Shown here: piece after piece, positions 17,658-26,778 of the stretch
How the letters are laid out: each line of letters starts with the position of its first letter
Position numbering within the stretch: the stretch's first letter is position 1
From: a bacterium
GTDB lineage: Bacteria > Bdellovibrionota > FAC87 > UBA2466
NCBI GenBank assembly: GCA_009927045.1
Contig: RFNT01000057.1
Span: 1-43,967, forward strand
Length of the DNA: 43,967 bases
Reading direction: 5' to 3'
Program-made: the position numbers and the translations under genes
The notes under the pieces: generated by a model
Seen by the model: the letters and a program-made list of their open reading frames with translations, nothing else
Databases searched by the model: none
What the model was told of the DNA's origin: nothing

Positions 17658-19595
17658 ATGATCTCTCAATTAGCATTTGATTTGACGCCTCTACAGATCC
17701 AACAAATAGGCGAGGAACAGCTGAAATGGCTGGAGCATCGAATTTCCGAATTGATCTCGAAGAACGAACCTCTCGCTTTTATAGATTTAGACTTAGCCCT
17801 GGCCCAAGTATCTAACACGCTCGGTGTCAGCATCTTTTTGAAATATGTTTCCACTGACGATGCTGTTCGAGCAGCAGCAGACCAACTCGAAACTCAGCAT
17901 CAAAAATGGATGGTCGATCTTTTTGCTCGGGAAGACTTATTCAAGCTTGTAAAAAATGCTGAGAGAGAACGCGCAAGACTAGACCCCACTCAAATCGAGC
18001 TTTTGAATGATTACTTGTTTCAATTTAAGAGGAATGGTCTGGAGTTACCCTCGGAACAGAAACAGTTGTTCCTCAACAACAAAAAGCGATTGGTAGAGAT
18101 AGAAGCTGAATTTTCCAAAAATCTACTGAAGGAAAATACGGTTTTAGAATTCTCTCGCGAGGAACTCACCGGATTGCCCGAGAGTTTCATCAATTCGCTG
18201 ACATTGTCACCCAATGGCCTTTATCAGGTCACATTGTCTTATCCTCATGTGACTCCTTTCATGGAAAATGTCCGGAGTGAAGCTGCGCGGAAGAAAATGA
18301 GTTTCCACTTTAATAACAGAGGGGGATTACAGAATAAAAAGCTGCTTGAAGAAGCTGCTAGCTTGCGACATGAGTTAGCACAGGTGTTAGGCTACGAGAA
18401 TCATGCGTCACTGGTGCTTTCTCGTCGCATGGCTTTGGATCCCAAAACGGTTGAGGTCTTTCTAAAGGAATTATTTAACAAGCTCAAGTCAGTGGGTAAA
18501 AAAGAGCGAGAAGCGTTGATTCAAGTCAAAAAGAAACTGTTTAATAATGGGCAGCCCCTCACCTCTTTTGAGTGGCGGTATTTGCACAATCAGATATTAA
18601 AAACCCACTTTGATGTCGATCCCTTGGAAGTTCAGACATATTTCCCATTGGAAAAAGTGCTGGAAGGCATGTTTGCTGTATATCAAAAGCTTTTGGGTGT
18701 GGAATTCCTGAAGGCCACTTCTGCTCCAGTTTGGCATTCTTCAGTTCAAAAGTTTGAAGTTTGGAAATCAGGTCAGTTGGTTTCCCATTTCTACATGGAT
18801 CTTTTTCCAAGGCCTGGTAAGTATAACCATGCAGCTGCTTTCACTTTGGTTTCTGCGTTTCTGGACAAAGATGGCAGCTATCAGATTCCTTTTTCATCAA
18901 TCGTTGCCAATTTTAGTGCACCTTCTCAAGATCGGCCTTCGCTATTGCTGCATACAGAAGTAGAGACTTTGTTCCATGAGTTTGGACACATCATGCATCA
19001 GGTGCTCACTACGGCTCGGTACCCTTCATTTTCTGGCACTGGTGTAAAGACTGATTTTGTAGAGGCCCCCTCCCAAATGTTTGAAAATTGGGTTTGGGAT
19101 AAGGAAATGTTACGTCGATTGAGCAGTCATTATTTAAGTCCCCACAATCCACTGCCGGATGAGTTGATTGAAAAAATATTAGCTGCGAAGAATCTCAACT
19201 CAGGCCTTCATTACTTACGGCAAATTGCATTCGGACTGATTGATTTAGAAATCCATACTCGAGCCTCTTGCGATTCGTCTGAAGTTTATGAGCGCCACAT
19301 GAGAGAGGTTTTGGAAATCCCAGTGCTCGAAGGTACCATGCCCCAAGCGAGTTTTGGGCATTTGATGGGTGGCTATGATGCGGGTTACTACGGATACCTG
19401 TGGGCTGAAGTTTTTGCACAAGATATGTTCACTCGCTTTGAAAAGGAAGGGCTTCTCAATTCAGAAACAGGAATCGATTATCGTAAGTGGATTTTGGAGC
19501 CCGGAGGAGAACAGCCTCCACTGACTCTCATCAGCGGCTTCTTAAAACGCAAACCTAATTCAGACGCTTTTTTAAAGAGTTTGGGAATATCCTAA
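17658..19595 (+). CDS. M3-family oligoendopeptidase (thimet/PrlC-like)
   Basis: A 645-residue cytosolic zinc oligopeptidase of the MA clan. The metal site is His440-Glu-Phe-Gly-His ([11 protein letters not shown]), with the downstream conserved [12 protein letters not shown] containing the third ligand Glu region. [21 protein letters not shown] is the family's C-terminal substrate-binding block and matches oligopeptidase A/Dcp. No signal peptide or membrane segment is present. Such enzymes degrade short peptides, including signal-peptide fragments. The ATG directly abuts the trxB stop codon, so it is the second gene of that operon. The 3' end overlaps the convergent DUF2490 gene by 4 nt. Confidence 0.92.
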   Translation: MISQLAFDLTPLQIQQIGEEQLKWLEHRISELISKNEPLAFIDLDLALAQVSNTLGVSIFLKYVSTDDAVRAAADQLETQHQKWMVDLFAREDLFKLVKNAERERARLDPTQIELLNDYLFQFKRNGLELPSEQKQLFLNNKKRLVEIEAEFSKNLLKENTVLEFSREELTGLPESFINSLTLSPNGLYQVTLSYPHVTPFMENVRSEAARKKMSFHFNNRGGLQNKKLLEEAASLRHELAQVLGYENHASLVLSRRMALDPKTVEVFLKELFNKLKSVGKKEREALIQVKKKLFNNGQPLTSFEWRYLHNQILKTHFDVDPLEVQTYFPLEKVLEGMFAVYQKLLGVEFLKATSAPVWHSSVQKFEVWKSGQLVSHFYMDLFPRPGKYNHAAAFTLVSAFLDKDGSYQIPFSSIVANFSAPSQDRPSLLLHTEVETLFHEFGHIMHQVLTTARYPSFSGTGVKTDFVEAPSQMFENWVWDKEMLRRLSSHYLSPHNPLPDELIEKILAAKNLNSGLHYLRQIAFGLIDLEIHTRASCDSSEVYERHMREVLEIPVLEGTMPQASFGHLMGGYDAGYYGYLWAEVFAQDMFTRFEKEGLLNSETGIDYRKWILEPGGEQPPLTLISGFLKRKPNSDAFLKSLGIS

Positions 19596-20272
19596 AAACT
19601 GGCATTTAGAGCATAGAAAAGCACATGATTCACCCGGTTCTCAGAAGCCCTGGGACGCCAAACGTAATTGAACATATACGCAAAGTCTGAGGTAATCCCC
19701 TGAGACCACTTATAGTTCATTCCTAAAAATAAGCGATTTTGATCTAAGCCCGATTTGGGCCCAGCCGGTTGTGTTGTATTCAAATTCACAAAGAGCTCAT
19801 TGGAAATCAAGCCTTTGAGAGATTCATTATGGAACCAAGGATGCAACGTACGTAGCTGATAGCGAAGTCGGAAAGCCGCCTCCCCGGTATTGCTCAAATT
19901 TCTATCCTCAATCCGCAGTCGATGCACCCACTGAGTTTCCGAACCTCCCCCGGCGGTGAAAGCTCCCTGAGCAAACATCCGGGTTTCATCCAAAAAACTC
20001 GGTAGATATTGGGGTTGCCAAAGAAAGCCCGCCCCCACGACCAGGTTTGGGCTAATTTCGTACAGAGCTGCAAACCGAGTCAGAATCACTGCTAACGCAC
20101 TCCGGGTGAGCGAAATACGCGGCTGAACCTCAGTAAACAGTTTAACTTGCCCAGCTAAGGGAAAAGTTTGGTTGAGTTGAATCCAGTTTTGAATCTCAGA
20201 GTCCGCACGAACAGGCGTTGCAACCCCACTGAGGAAGAGAGCGCCAATAAAAAGAAGGTGCAGTCGCCTCAT
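19592..20272 (-). CDS. DUF2490-type outer-membrane protein
   Basis: A 226-residue secreted protein. A signal peptide ([20 protein letters not shown] then VRADS) is followed by alternating hydrophobic/polar strands with many aromatic and Arg residues, ending in LNASF with a terminal Phe typical of beta-barrel outer-membrane proteins. The motif set ([34 protein letters not shown]) resembles the DUF2490 family, whose function is unknown. It follows the aldolase gene with a 4-nt ATGA overlap. The stop region overlaps the convergent M3 peptidase gene by 4 nt. Confidence 0.75.
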   Translation of the reverse strand: MRRLHLLFIGALFLSGVATPVRADSEIQNWIQLNQTFPLAGQVKLFTEVQPRISLTRSALAVILTRFAALYEISPNLVVGAGFLWQPQYLPSFLDETRMFAQGAFTAGGGSETQWVHRLRIEDRNLSNTGEAAFRLRYQLRTLHPWFHNESLKGLISNELFVNLNTTQPAGPKSGLDQNRLFLGMNYKWSQGITSDFAYMFNYVWRPRASENRVNHVLFYALNASF

Positions 20273-21189
20273 TGTCGGGCCTCAAGCCACATCCGGCAAA
20301 AGCCTGCGTAGTTCGCAGCAATTTTATCTGAAGCTTGAGCTTGCGATAGTTTGCCTTCCTTGAATTCTTTGAGCGGCTCCCAAAATACGGTTCTGCCCAC
20401 TGCAAAGCCGATGACCCCCTTCACATTCACTCCAGCTTGCAACCATTCTCGCACCTTCTCGCTGCTCTCACCACGGCCCAAAACAATACAGCCCACTTTT
20501 TCTCGGCCACCCGCGCGAGCCGCCTGACAAACCTTCACAAAATCTTCAGTGCGATCAAGTCCCTCTAATTTCCAAACATCTGGCTCAATCCCTGATTTTT
20601 GTAGCTCCTCAATGGCTCTTACCATCAATGCCGGTCGCATTTCGCGATCATAAGTCTTCTTATCGCCCTGACATTTTTGAAGTTGCTCCTCGGTGTGCGG
20701 TACTAGCAACTCAAACATAAACTTGCGATTGGTTTTTTCTAAAAATCGACTGAGCTCCGCGAGCCGCCCCGCTTGACGACAGTTCATTTCCTTATTCCCT
20801 TCGGGATTATAACGAACCAAAACTTTCACCAAATCAGGGTTGGTTTTTTCAATGTGGGATTGATAATCCGAATACTCAAAATCAAACTCATCTTGACCAC
20901 TTTTTTCGGCAGGAACCGAAACCGAAAATCCGGAAGCTTTAGCACGCTGAATGACTTCATGGCCAAATTGCTCATCGACCAAAATACCCATAATATCTTT
21001 AGGAAGACCACTTCTCACAGCCTTCTCAAACCCCTCATAAATAATTCCTTTATAGGAGGCGATCATTTTGGTCTGCTCCGGAGTAGGTTTACCTTTTATA
21101 CCGAATAATTTTTCCTGAAATGACCCCCGATGATCGAAGGGAAGCACGAGCAATTGTTTGTTGTAACCTCTATGTTGGATACTGGCCAT
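20269..21189 (-). CDS. DUF2090/IolC-C-terminal-type class I aldolase
   Basis: A 306-residue TIM-barrel protein like the C-terminal domain of fused IolC, which cleaves 2-deoxy-5-keto-D-gluconate-6-phosphate to DHAP and malonate semialdehyde in inositol breakdown. [59 protein letters not shown] and [12 protein letters not shown] match this family. No other inositol genes lie nearby, so a role in another deoxy-ketose phosphate pathway is possible. The ATG has AGGAG five bases upstream and the stop overlaps the DUF2490 gene's start. The family assignment is good, the physiological substrate is not known. Confidence 0.8.
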   Translation of the reverse strand: MASIQHRGYNKQLLVLPFDHRGSFQEKLFGIKGKPTPEQTKMIASYKGIIYEGFEKAVRSGLPKDIMGILVDEQFGHEVIQRAKASGFSVSVPAEKSGQDEFDFEYSDYQSHIEKTNPDLVKVLVRYNPEGNKEMNCRQAGRLAELSRFLEKTNRKFMFELLVPHTEEQLQKCQGDKKTYDREMRPALMVRAIEELQKSGIEPDVWKLEGLDRTEDFVKVCQAARAGGREKVGCIVLGRGESSEKVREWLQAGVNVKGVIGFAVGRTVFWEPLKEFKEGKLSQAQASDKIAANYAGFCRMWLEARQ

Positions 21190-21280
21190 GGACGCTCCTT
21201 GAATTTTAACTCCCCAAGTCTAGGCAAAAAGAAAGCTGTTAGCAACCCCGTGCTGTGAATTTAATACCCCCCATGTTAAG

Positions 21281-21883
21281 ATGACGACTTCCATGAAATC
21301 CATCGGCGTATCAGACTTCTTAGACTTTCTCATTCCTTTGAAAAAGTCTGATTTTGTTTCGGAAAAAGTGGATGAATTTCTCAAGTCCAGAACCTTTTCA
21401 GAAGATGCTTTTCTGCCTTTTATTCACTTTAGAGATGACACATATGGACGAAACCTCGTGTATCGAAACGAGTTTTTTGAACTCGCAGTTCTCACTTGGC
21501 TGCCCCAACATCGAACCCCAATTCATGATCATGCGAATCAGAGATGCTGGATGTTAGTTGAAGCGGGCGAGCTCACTTTTAAAAATTACCACCCACCCAC
21601 CTCGGACTCCGCTGGGTTGCGACCCTTAGGTAAAAGTGAGGTTTTGAAAAAAGGAAGCCCTATCTATATAGATGATGATCTTGCAGTCCATGCAATCACC
21701 AACGCATCGAAAAAACCAGCTGTCAGTGTCCATTTATATGCTGGGCCCATCAAAGAATGCCGAATTTATAACGAACTCACCAAGCGTTTTGAAAAGAAAA
21801 CACTCAGTTATCTCACAGAAGGCGTCTGGTCCCCGGAAGGGGAATTGATTGAGAGCCGCCTTTGCGAGCCTTTTCTCTTCTAA
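21281..21883 (+). CDS. Cysteine dioxygenase type I family
   Basis: A cupin-fold iron enzyme that oxidises cysteine to cysteine sulfinate. The iron ligands are His82, His84 (PIHDHANQRCW) and His137 (AVHAITN). Cys89 lies five residues after His84, and Tyr153 sits in SVHLYAGPI. Their spacing equals the mammalian enzyme's His86/His88/Cys93/His140/Tyr157, so the Cys-Tyr cofactor cross-link is possible. Most bacterial homologues lack the cysteine. Start is ATG 21281 or the second ATG four codons later. It is convergent with the glycosyltransferase gene (3-nt gap between stops). Length is 200 residues, normal. Confidence 0.87.
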   Translation: MTTSMKSIGVSDFLDFLIPLKKSDFVSEKVDEFLKSRTFSEDAFLPFIHFRDDTYGRNLVYRNEFFELAVLTWLPQHRTPIHDHANQRCWMLVEAGELTFKNYHPPTSDSAGLRPLGKSEVLKKGSPIYIDDDLAVHAITNASKKPAVSVHLYAGPIKECRIYNELTKRFEKKTLSYLTEGVWSPEGELIESRLCEPFLF

Positions 21884-21885
21884 TA

Positions 21886-22846
21886 TTAAAAAAAATCAAA
21901 AGGTACTTTCTGAGCCGACGGCTGAGTGACCGGTGGATTGGGGTTCAACTGGTGTCCGTTCAGAACTCTGTCATACAAGCTCAAATAGGACTGGGTCATT
22001 TTTAAATAGTGGAATTTGGATAGTGCCCAATCTCTACAATCCTGAGGTTTGAACTGGCTCAGATTTGCCGCCTGTTGAATAAAATCCTCATAGGTAGAAC
22101 ATAAGTTCCCCACCTGAGCGGGTACCAGTTCTTTCAGGGAGCCGAAGGGAGTTGCTAAAACGGGAGTGCCTGAAACCAATGCCTCGGTGACCGCAATACC
22201 AAACGGCTCATGCCATAAGACTGGGAATAACAGACCCTCGGCTCCTGCGATCCATTGCGATTTTTCAGCTCCACCTAACATGCCTCGCCAAGAGACACTC
22301 CTCCAATGCGGTAACCACCGTCGGCTACCACCCAAAATATTCAAATGTTTATTGGCCGATCGAGCGATTCGAATTGCCCCACGCACATTTTTCACACTCC
22401 AAGACGCCTTTGCTAAAAAAAGAAGTCCGCTTCTGGTTGCTTGTTCAGGGTTGAAAATATAATCGTCGGGATCTAATCCGTTATATACAAATGCAATAGC
22501 CCCATGTCTCCGAGCATGGTCTTCACTCACAAAAACAGTATTTGGAAGAAACCGTTCTCCAACCTGACCATTCCCTTCAATAGTCACTACGTAGGGAGTT
22601 TTCGGCTCTGCTTGTGGAGAGTAAAAAAAATGCTGAATTTCACTCTTTAATGAGCTCTTACCATGAGCAAAATCAGCATAGGAAATAATTTCGGCAAAGG
22701 GGCAGGAAGATTGGGGATTACAAACAAGCTGCACCGAATGGCCCAGTTCGTGAAGACCTTTTGCTAGCCACCAAATCACGCGTTCGGTGCCCCCATATTT
22801 GGATGGGGAACAACGCGTTGTGAATTAAGGAAACTCTGATAGACAT
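21886..22846 (-). pseudogene. Family 4 glycosyltransferase, one 1-nt frameshift near its start
   Basis: The main open frame begins with WWLAKGLHELGHSVQL and shows GT-B features: VYNGLDPDDYIF, LFLAKASWSVKNVRGA, the FPVLWHEPFGIAVTEALVSGTPVLA nucleotide-sugar block with the E-x7-E motif, and FLPNTVFVSEDH. The natural N-terminus is in another frame. An ATG at 22846 gives MSIRVSLIHNALFP and, when one C is added to the C4 run at 22805-22808, runs into PPSKYGGTERVIWW, the family's canonical start (xYGGTERV). The repaired protein is about 320 residues. The lesion is a homopolymer contraction and may be a sequencing error. The gene is upstream-isolated and not part of the main polysaccharide cluster. 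Confidence 0.87.
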
Positions 22847-22903
22847 AAGTGCGCTTGAATCTATCAGGACCCATTTAAAATTTCGAGAGCTGAACTGAGC
22901 AGA

Positions 22904-23371
22904 CTATTTTTTTGCTAATTGCGAACTATAAACACGATAGACATGTTCATCCGCTTCTCTAGCCCAATCATCAATAAACCGTGCAATCCACTTTTGAATT
23001 TCTGGGTGAGCGGAGGTCAGAGTGCCATCGTTTCTACCCATGCGTTCAGCTTTATCCATCATCTCAAAACGCAACCCTTTTAAGAACCGAGCAGCGGCTT
23101 CAGGGTTTTTGTTCTTCAGATCCTGAAAGGCCTTTTCCAGCCGAGTCGTGCTCGATAAATGACTTCGCTTACCGACCAATACCACAAAATCTAAGTAAGC
23201 CTGATAAGTCTTGAGCATATCGCTAGAGTCTCTCACTGTTCTCGTTTTTGGAAACCCTATTCCGGAAGCATAACCAGTACTGGAAAAAGATACGATACCT
23301 AAACCAATGAGTGTGATTGAAACAACAATCTGTCGTTTTCTCTTTTGAATTTCTTGAGCGATAGAAAGCAT
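22904..23371 (-). CDS. Small exported protein, unknown function
   Basis: The 155-residue product has an N-terminal hydrophobic segment (roughly residues 13-30, VVSITLIGLGIVSFSS) preceded by basic residues and followed by STGYASG, so it is probably exported or membrane-anchored. The rest is helical and charged (LKTYQAYLDFVV, PEAAARFLKGLRF, WIARFIDDWAREAD). I recognise no family. The start codon is preceded by a run of seven G instead of an ordinary Shine-Dalgarno. It is divergent from the 23677 gene, with a 305-bp gap between them. Confidence 0.65.
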   Translation of the reverse strand: MLSIAQEIQKRKRQIVVSITLIGLGIVSFSSTGYASGIGFPKTRTVRDSSDMLKTYQAYLDFVVLVGKRSHLSSTTRLEKAFQDLKNKNPEAAARFLKGLRFEMMDKAERMGRNDGTLTSAHPEIQKWIARFIDDWAREADEHVYRVYSSQLAKK

Positions 23372-23676
23372 TGCCCCCCCTTTTTGTCCCCGGGGGAGAC
23401 TAACTACAATTGCTGTGCCAGGTGTAGACCCCGAGAATTCGCCTTGGTTTTAGACAAATCCGGAACGCCGCAGGCGAAATACGGCACTTTCCGGGCAATG
23501 GAGACACAATTTGTGTTACTTTCCAAGAATTCCCCCCCCAAAAAAAACCAAACTTTCCGCAGCTCACTCACAGAATACGTCTGGCCTAAGGCTTGCTTTG
23601 CATTTTGCCCGACCGAGATCTCGAAGGTCGAGAGGGCGGGAGTTAGTTTCAGAAATCCACGTGGGGGAGAGATTCA
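23372..23676. promoter_or_regulatory. Intergenic region with hairpins and a C8A8 tract
   Basis: No gene is visible here. The stretch contains an imperfect hairpin (CCGGAA/TTCCGG with an inner GCCG/CGGC, about 23460-23492), adjacent C8 and A8 runs near 23531-23546, and a second hairpin TCTCGA-AGG-TCGAGA (23619-23633) with a competing GACC/GGTC pairing just before the GGGGGAGAG ribosome-binding site of the downstream gene. No recognised riboswitch consensus was found by eye. Confidence 0.4.
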
Positions 23677-24237
23677 ATGACAGCTTGGACGTTAAAAGTA
23701 GGCCTTGTTTTAGGAACAGCATTATTTATCGGAAAGGGATATGCCGAACAAGAAACCGGAGTGACACCCACTCTCATCAAACCTTATAGAACTTTTGTTA
23801 CCATCAAAAAGTATAATCTAGAAAACAACGGAATTCCTTCAAAACCAATTTCAAATGTGAAGTTGGAGATCAAGTTTCCAGGGGGTCATGCAGTTCAACT
23901 TCCTGAGGGGGGGCATTACTGGTCCATTGGAAATAACCAGTCTCAAGAAATCAATCGCACTTTCGAACTCCCTTTTACAGTGATTCAAAACGACGGCTTT
24001 TCATTTGAACTCACCATGATCCGAAAAGGAAAGAAAATTCTTCCATGTCGTTTTGAAGTAGCTAAACTTTCTCAATTCAATCGATCTTATATTTGCCGAA
24101 CCGATGTGGCGTTTCAAACCAATCAACAACATTTGCCGGATGAGAAAGTCGCTAAGGAGGCCATTGAAATACGAGTATTCAGTGATTTAAATGCGCTCCC
24201 TGCAGAAATTCCTAAAGACGCTATTGCTCTCAAGTAG
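23677..24237 (+). CDS. Secreted protein, unknown function
   Basis: A 186-residue protein with an N-terminal signal peptide (hydrophobic WTLKVGLVLGTALFIGK, then GYAEQE cleavage region). The mature part is rich in beta-strand-like alternation and carries two Cys residues (LPCRFEV, YICRTD) that could form a disulfide in the periplasm. No family motif is evident. The ATG follows a GGGGGAGAG ribosome-binding site. The gene ends 35 nt before a strong intrinsic terminator, so it seems to be a single-gene transcript with its own leader. Confidence 0.65.
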   Translation: MTAWTLKVGLVLGTALFIGKGYAEQETGVTPTLIKPYRTFVTIKKYNLENNGIPSKPISNVKLEIKFPGGHAVQLPEGGHYWSIGNNQSQEINRTFELPFTVIQNDGFSFELTMIRKGKKILPCRFEVAKLSQFNRSYICRTDVAFQTNQQHLPDEKVAKEAIEIRVFSDLNALPAEIPKDAIALK

Positions 24238-24272
24238 AGCCCATCTCTCAGCTAGAATTGCTCGAGAGTTCC

Positions 24273-24307
24273 GGCCCAGTGCTCAATGAGCGCTGGGCCT
24301 TTTTTTT
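24273..24307 (+). terminator. Rho-independent terminator after the 23677 gene
   Basis: GGCCCAGTGCTC (24273-24284) and GAGCGCTGGGCC (24288-24299) form a 12-bp stem with one G-U pair and an AAT loop, followed by eight T residues (24300-24307). It serves the plus-strand gene. There is no U-tract on the other strand, so the convergent gene does not use it efficiently. Confidence 0.95.
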
Positions 24308-24953
24308 AATGACCAAACTCTGCTCTTAAAAAGCCTTTTTGAAGCAGTTGCCCGTCTTCTACTCGGAGGAGGAGTTGTGTAGGTTTGGAATTTAAAACTG
24401 AATCAATGGCTTGCGTGGAGAAAGCCAACTCCCCTTCAGAGACGCTCTCTCTGACTAAAATCACTAAGGATTCCGTATTCAAATCTGACATTTGATACCG
24501 GTCCATATCTGTCTTAATAATTTCTGCACGCTCCGCCAAATCTTGAATGTCTAAATCAACCCGGGGAATAGGCCGGTAAGTATTTTCCTCTTCAACAAAC
24601 TCACCGGATGTGTTTTGAGTCATTCGAACTACCATTCCTAGTATAGGGACTCCCTCTTGCACAAAACGATAGCTGACTGTTTTACCGAAGGGAGATTCGG
24701 ATTCCTCGGCTTCCATCTGATGGTAGTCCTGCACACCCCACTGTTGTCTCAATTTCTCTTCGTTTAAATCCGGGTAGCCTAGGGCTTGAACTCGTGGCTC
24801 TTCAGAGGCAATTGCTCGATTGCCTTCAGCAGTCGGTGTTGAACACTGGGCTGGGCGTGCAGCAATCCTTGGAATAGAAACTTGCTTTTCTCCTGGGGTC
24901 ATTCGGAACCAAATCAAAACACCGAAACACGTTGCAAGAACAAGTTTTCTCAT
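24306..24953 (-). CDS. Exported propeptide-like (FTP/PepSY-type) protein, separate from its protease
   Basis: The 215-residue product begins with a weak hydrophobic leader (KLVLATCFGVLIWF). Its central segment, VSYRFVQEGVPILGMVVRMT followed by a Thr/Ser and acidic loop, resembles the FTP propeptide domain of M4/M36 metallopeptidases, where a VPV/ILG core packs on the catalytic domain and inhibits it. It overlaps the metalloprotease gene immediately upstream by 4 nt (ATGA), so the pair is translationally coupled. It may therefore act in trans as an inhibitor or chaperone of that protease. The resemblance is short and by eye, so moderate. Confidence 0.5.
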   Translation of the reverse strand: MRKLVLATCFGVLIWFRMTPGEKQVSIPRIAARPAQCSTPTAEGNRAIASEEPRVQALGYPDLNEEKLRQQWGVQDYHQMEAEESESPFGKTVSYRFVQEGVPILGMVVRMTQNTSGEFVEEENTYRPIPRVDLDIQDLAERAEIIKTDMDRYQMSDLNTESLVILVRESVSEGELAFSTQAIDSVLNSKPTQLLLRVEDGQLLQKGFLRAEFGH

Positions 24954-26545
24954 AGGCTCAACTCCAAGTTGAATCTGGATTCACCACCGTTTTCAGAAAT
25001 CACTTTCAAAACTATCGGGATTCTAGTTCGGCCGTTGGCATGTTTCTTATCCAAGGATAAGGAAACAGAAGACTGAAGAGCTGAATAATTGTTTCCTACA
25101 ATTGAAATGGTTGCATTTGAGCCGAGATCACCAAAGCCTTGAAAGTTGGTAATAGGAACCACTGCAGGATCCCCTGTTTCAATGACCAATCGGAGATTTC
25201 TGGCACTTGCTCTGTTTGGATTCTTAATTTGAATATTGAAGAGAATTTCTTTTGCTGATCCATTCGCGGCGACGGGAATCGCCTGACTACCGGAAAAGTT
25301 AAATCCTACTGGCACTGCCTGAAGTTGTAGCTTGGAAGTCAAAGGGGCAACTGTTTCTGCAAAGCCCTTTGAGGTAAAAGCCTTTCGAATGGATTGCTGA
25401 TGCAGGCCACAGTGGAGTCGAGTATCAGATTCCAAAAGAGCGGCTCGAAACTCACTCATCGATGCGTTTTTTCCAAGAAGGGCTACGGCACCAAAAATAG
25501 TTCGGTCAGAGAAGAAGGCTCCAGTTTGAGAGTCTTCCTTTTGGAACTGCTGCCGAATTTCCCACAGCACTCGCGAGCACCATTCTCCGACTAGATAAGT
25601 TCTGTTACCGTGTGTTTGCGGGTTCCAAGTTCCCACTTGGGAAAAGTTATTTTTGGAATCATTTTGTGAAACTGCCCACCTTAAGGGCTGACCCGGTTTT
25701 ATTTCTTTTATATTTTTAGCGGTCCATTTGCCGATATACCCTTTTCCGGAGGCACTTTCAGCCAAGTAATCAGCTAAGCACTCGTGAAGAGCTCCGGACT
25801 CTGCGTAGATAGCGCCCCTCTCGGTGGCTTCATCTAAACCCTTGCTAGCACTCACACTTTCATTGAAGAGATGCCCAAATTCGTGCCAAAACACATCACG
25901 GTCCGCCCCCAAGGGATATTGAACATCCCCAAACAACTGAATGTAACGGGGCAGTTGGGGTTGTTGGGTATTATGAACGTAATAGGCATTGATATCTTTT
26001 CCCACAGGGGATTCGGTCTTCTCAGGATCCAAATTGGAACGAACCATCACAAATAAAGGCCGCGATTGATCCACTGAAAATCCAAGAGACTTTACGAAAT
26101 CAGAGATGGCAGTGATGGCATGATAAGCCATCACTTGGGAGTATTTTGGGTCTTTAACTTCCACAGATGCTTCGGAGAGCTCCTGGGGATTTACTAATAA
26201 ATCCGCAGAATCAAAACGACTGTGCTGTCGCACTTTGAGAAATTTATTTTCAAGACTCGCAGTGCTGGACAGCCCGGGCAACCCAACTGCATCTTGAGCA
26301 TTTCTAAAAGTACTTGAAGAAAACTCAAATAAATTCAATTTGGGAGAGTCGATGGGATTGGGAAGAACTAGATACGCTTTGGCTCCGACAGGAAACTCAT
26401 CTTGTTGAAGCTGTAAAAGCTTTTCCGTGTTGGCAAGAGGTCCTCCTGCGCAATCGGTCAATCGAATCGAACAGCTCGAAAGAATGAACACGATGAGAAG
26501 TGCGCAAAAGATGGATTCAAGATGTCGTAACCTGTTGCAAAGCAT
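24950..26545 (-). CDS. Lipoprotein gluzincin metallopeptidase (M4/M36-like)
   Basis: An export lipoprotein (lipobox LSSC near residue 25) of about 531 residues from the ATG at 26545; a GTG seven codons upstream is an alternative. The metal site is His221-Glu222-Phe-Gly-His225 (FWHEFGHLFNES). Thirty residues later Glu255-x-x-x-Asp259 (HECLADYLA) gives the ExxxD third-ligand motif of gluzincins such as thermolysin and fungalysin. SALHECLADYL-type and YAESGALHE residues support M4/M36-like catalysis. A C-terminal domain of about 110 residues rich in beta-strands (starting near PVAANGSAKE) looks like a secreted-protein adhesion or Ig-like module. Its propeptide-like domain is encoded by the next gene. 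Confidence 0.68.
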   Translation of the reverse strand: MLCNRLRHLESIFCALLIVFILSSCSIRLTDCAGGPLANTEKLLQLQQDEFPVGAKAYLVLPNPIDSPKLNLFEFSSSTFRNAQDAVGLPGLSSTASLENKFLKVRQHSRFDSADLLVNPQELSEASVEVKDPKYSQVMAYHAITAISDFVKSLGFSVDQSRPLFVMVRSNLDPEKTESPVGKDINAYYVHNTQQPQLPRYIQLFGDVQYPLGADRDVFWHEFGHLFNESVSASKGLDEATERGAIYAESGALHECLADYLAESASGKGYIGKWTAKNIKEIKPGQPLRWAVSQNDSKNNFSQVGTWNPQTHGNRTYLVGEWCSRVLWEIRQQFQKEDSQTGAFFSDRTIFGAVALLGKNASMSEFRAALLESDTRLHCGLHQQSIRKAFTSKGFAETVAPLTSKLQLQAVPVGFNFSGSQAIPVAANGSAKEILFNIQIKNPNRASARNLRLVIETGDPAVVPITNFQGFGDLGSNATISIVGNNYSALQSSVSLSLDKKHANGRTRIPIVLKVISENGGESRFNLELSL

Positions 26546-26672
26546 GCGTGTTGACTCTTTCAACACGACTATCAGTGCAACCTCAGTGCCGCGCAGTTCA
26601 GCGAGGAGCGCCTCCTAAAACTGAATAAACTTTGGACAGTTAGAATACACCCCGGCTGGAACTCTATTTTAA

Positions 26673-26702
26673 TTGAGTAATATTAATTACTTATGGTATA
26701 AG
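26673..26702 (+). promoter_or_regulatory. Promoter of hisS, extended -10
   Basis: TTGAGT (26673-26678) is followed after 18 bases by TATAAG (26697-26702), preceded by TG at 26694-26695, so the -10 is of the extended type (TGGTATAAG). The identical string TATGGTATAAG occurs before carD. The TTG start of hisS is about 70 nt downstream of the predicted transcription start. Confidence 0.55.
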
Positions 26703-26778
26703 TAGGGTTTTGTACAGCGCAAGAATGGTTTAGGCAGTTTTCACTTTTCGATGCTATTCTGGCGCCTTCGGAGGCAAG

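Noticed and set aside
23372-23676. Cyclic di-GMP (GEMM) or other known riboswitch
   Set aside because: I could not find the GEMM or another riboswitch consensus by eye; only generic hairpins were visible.
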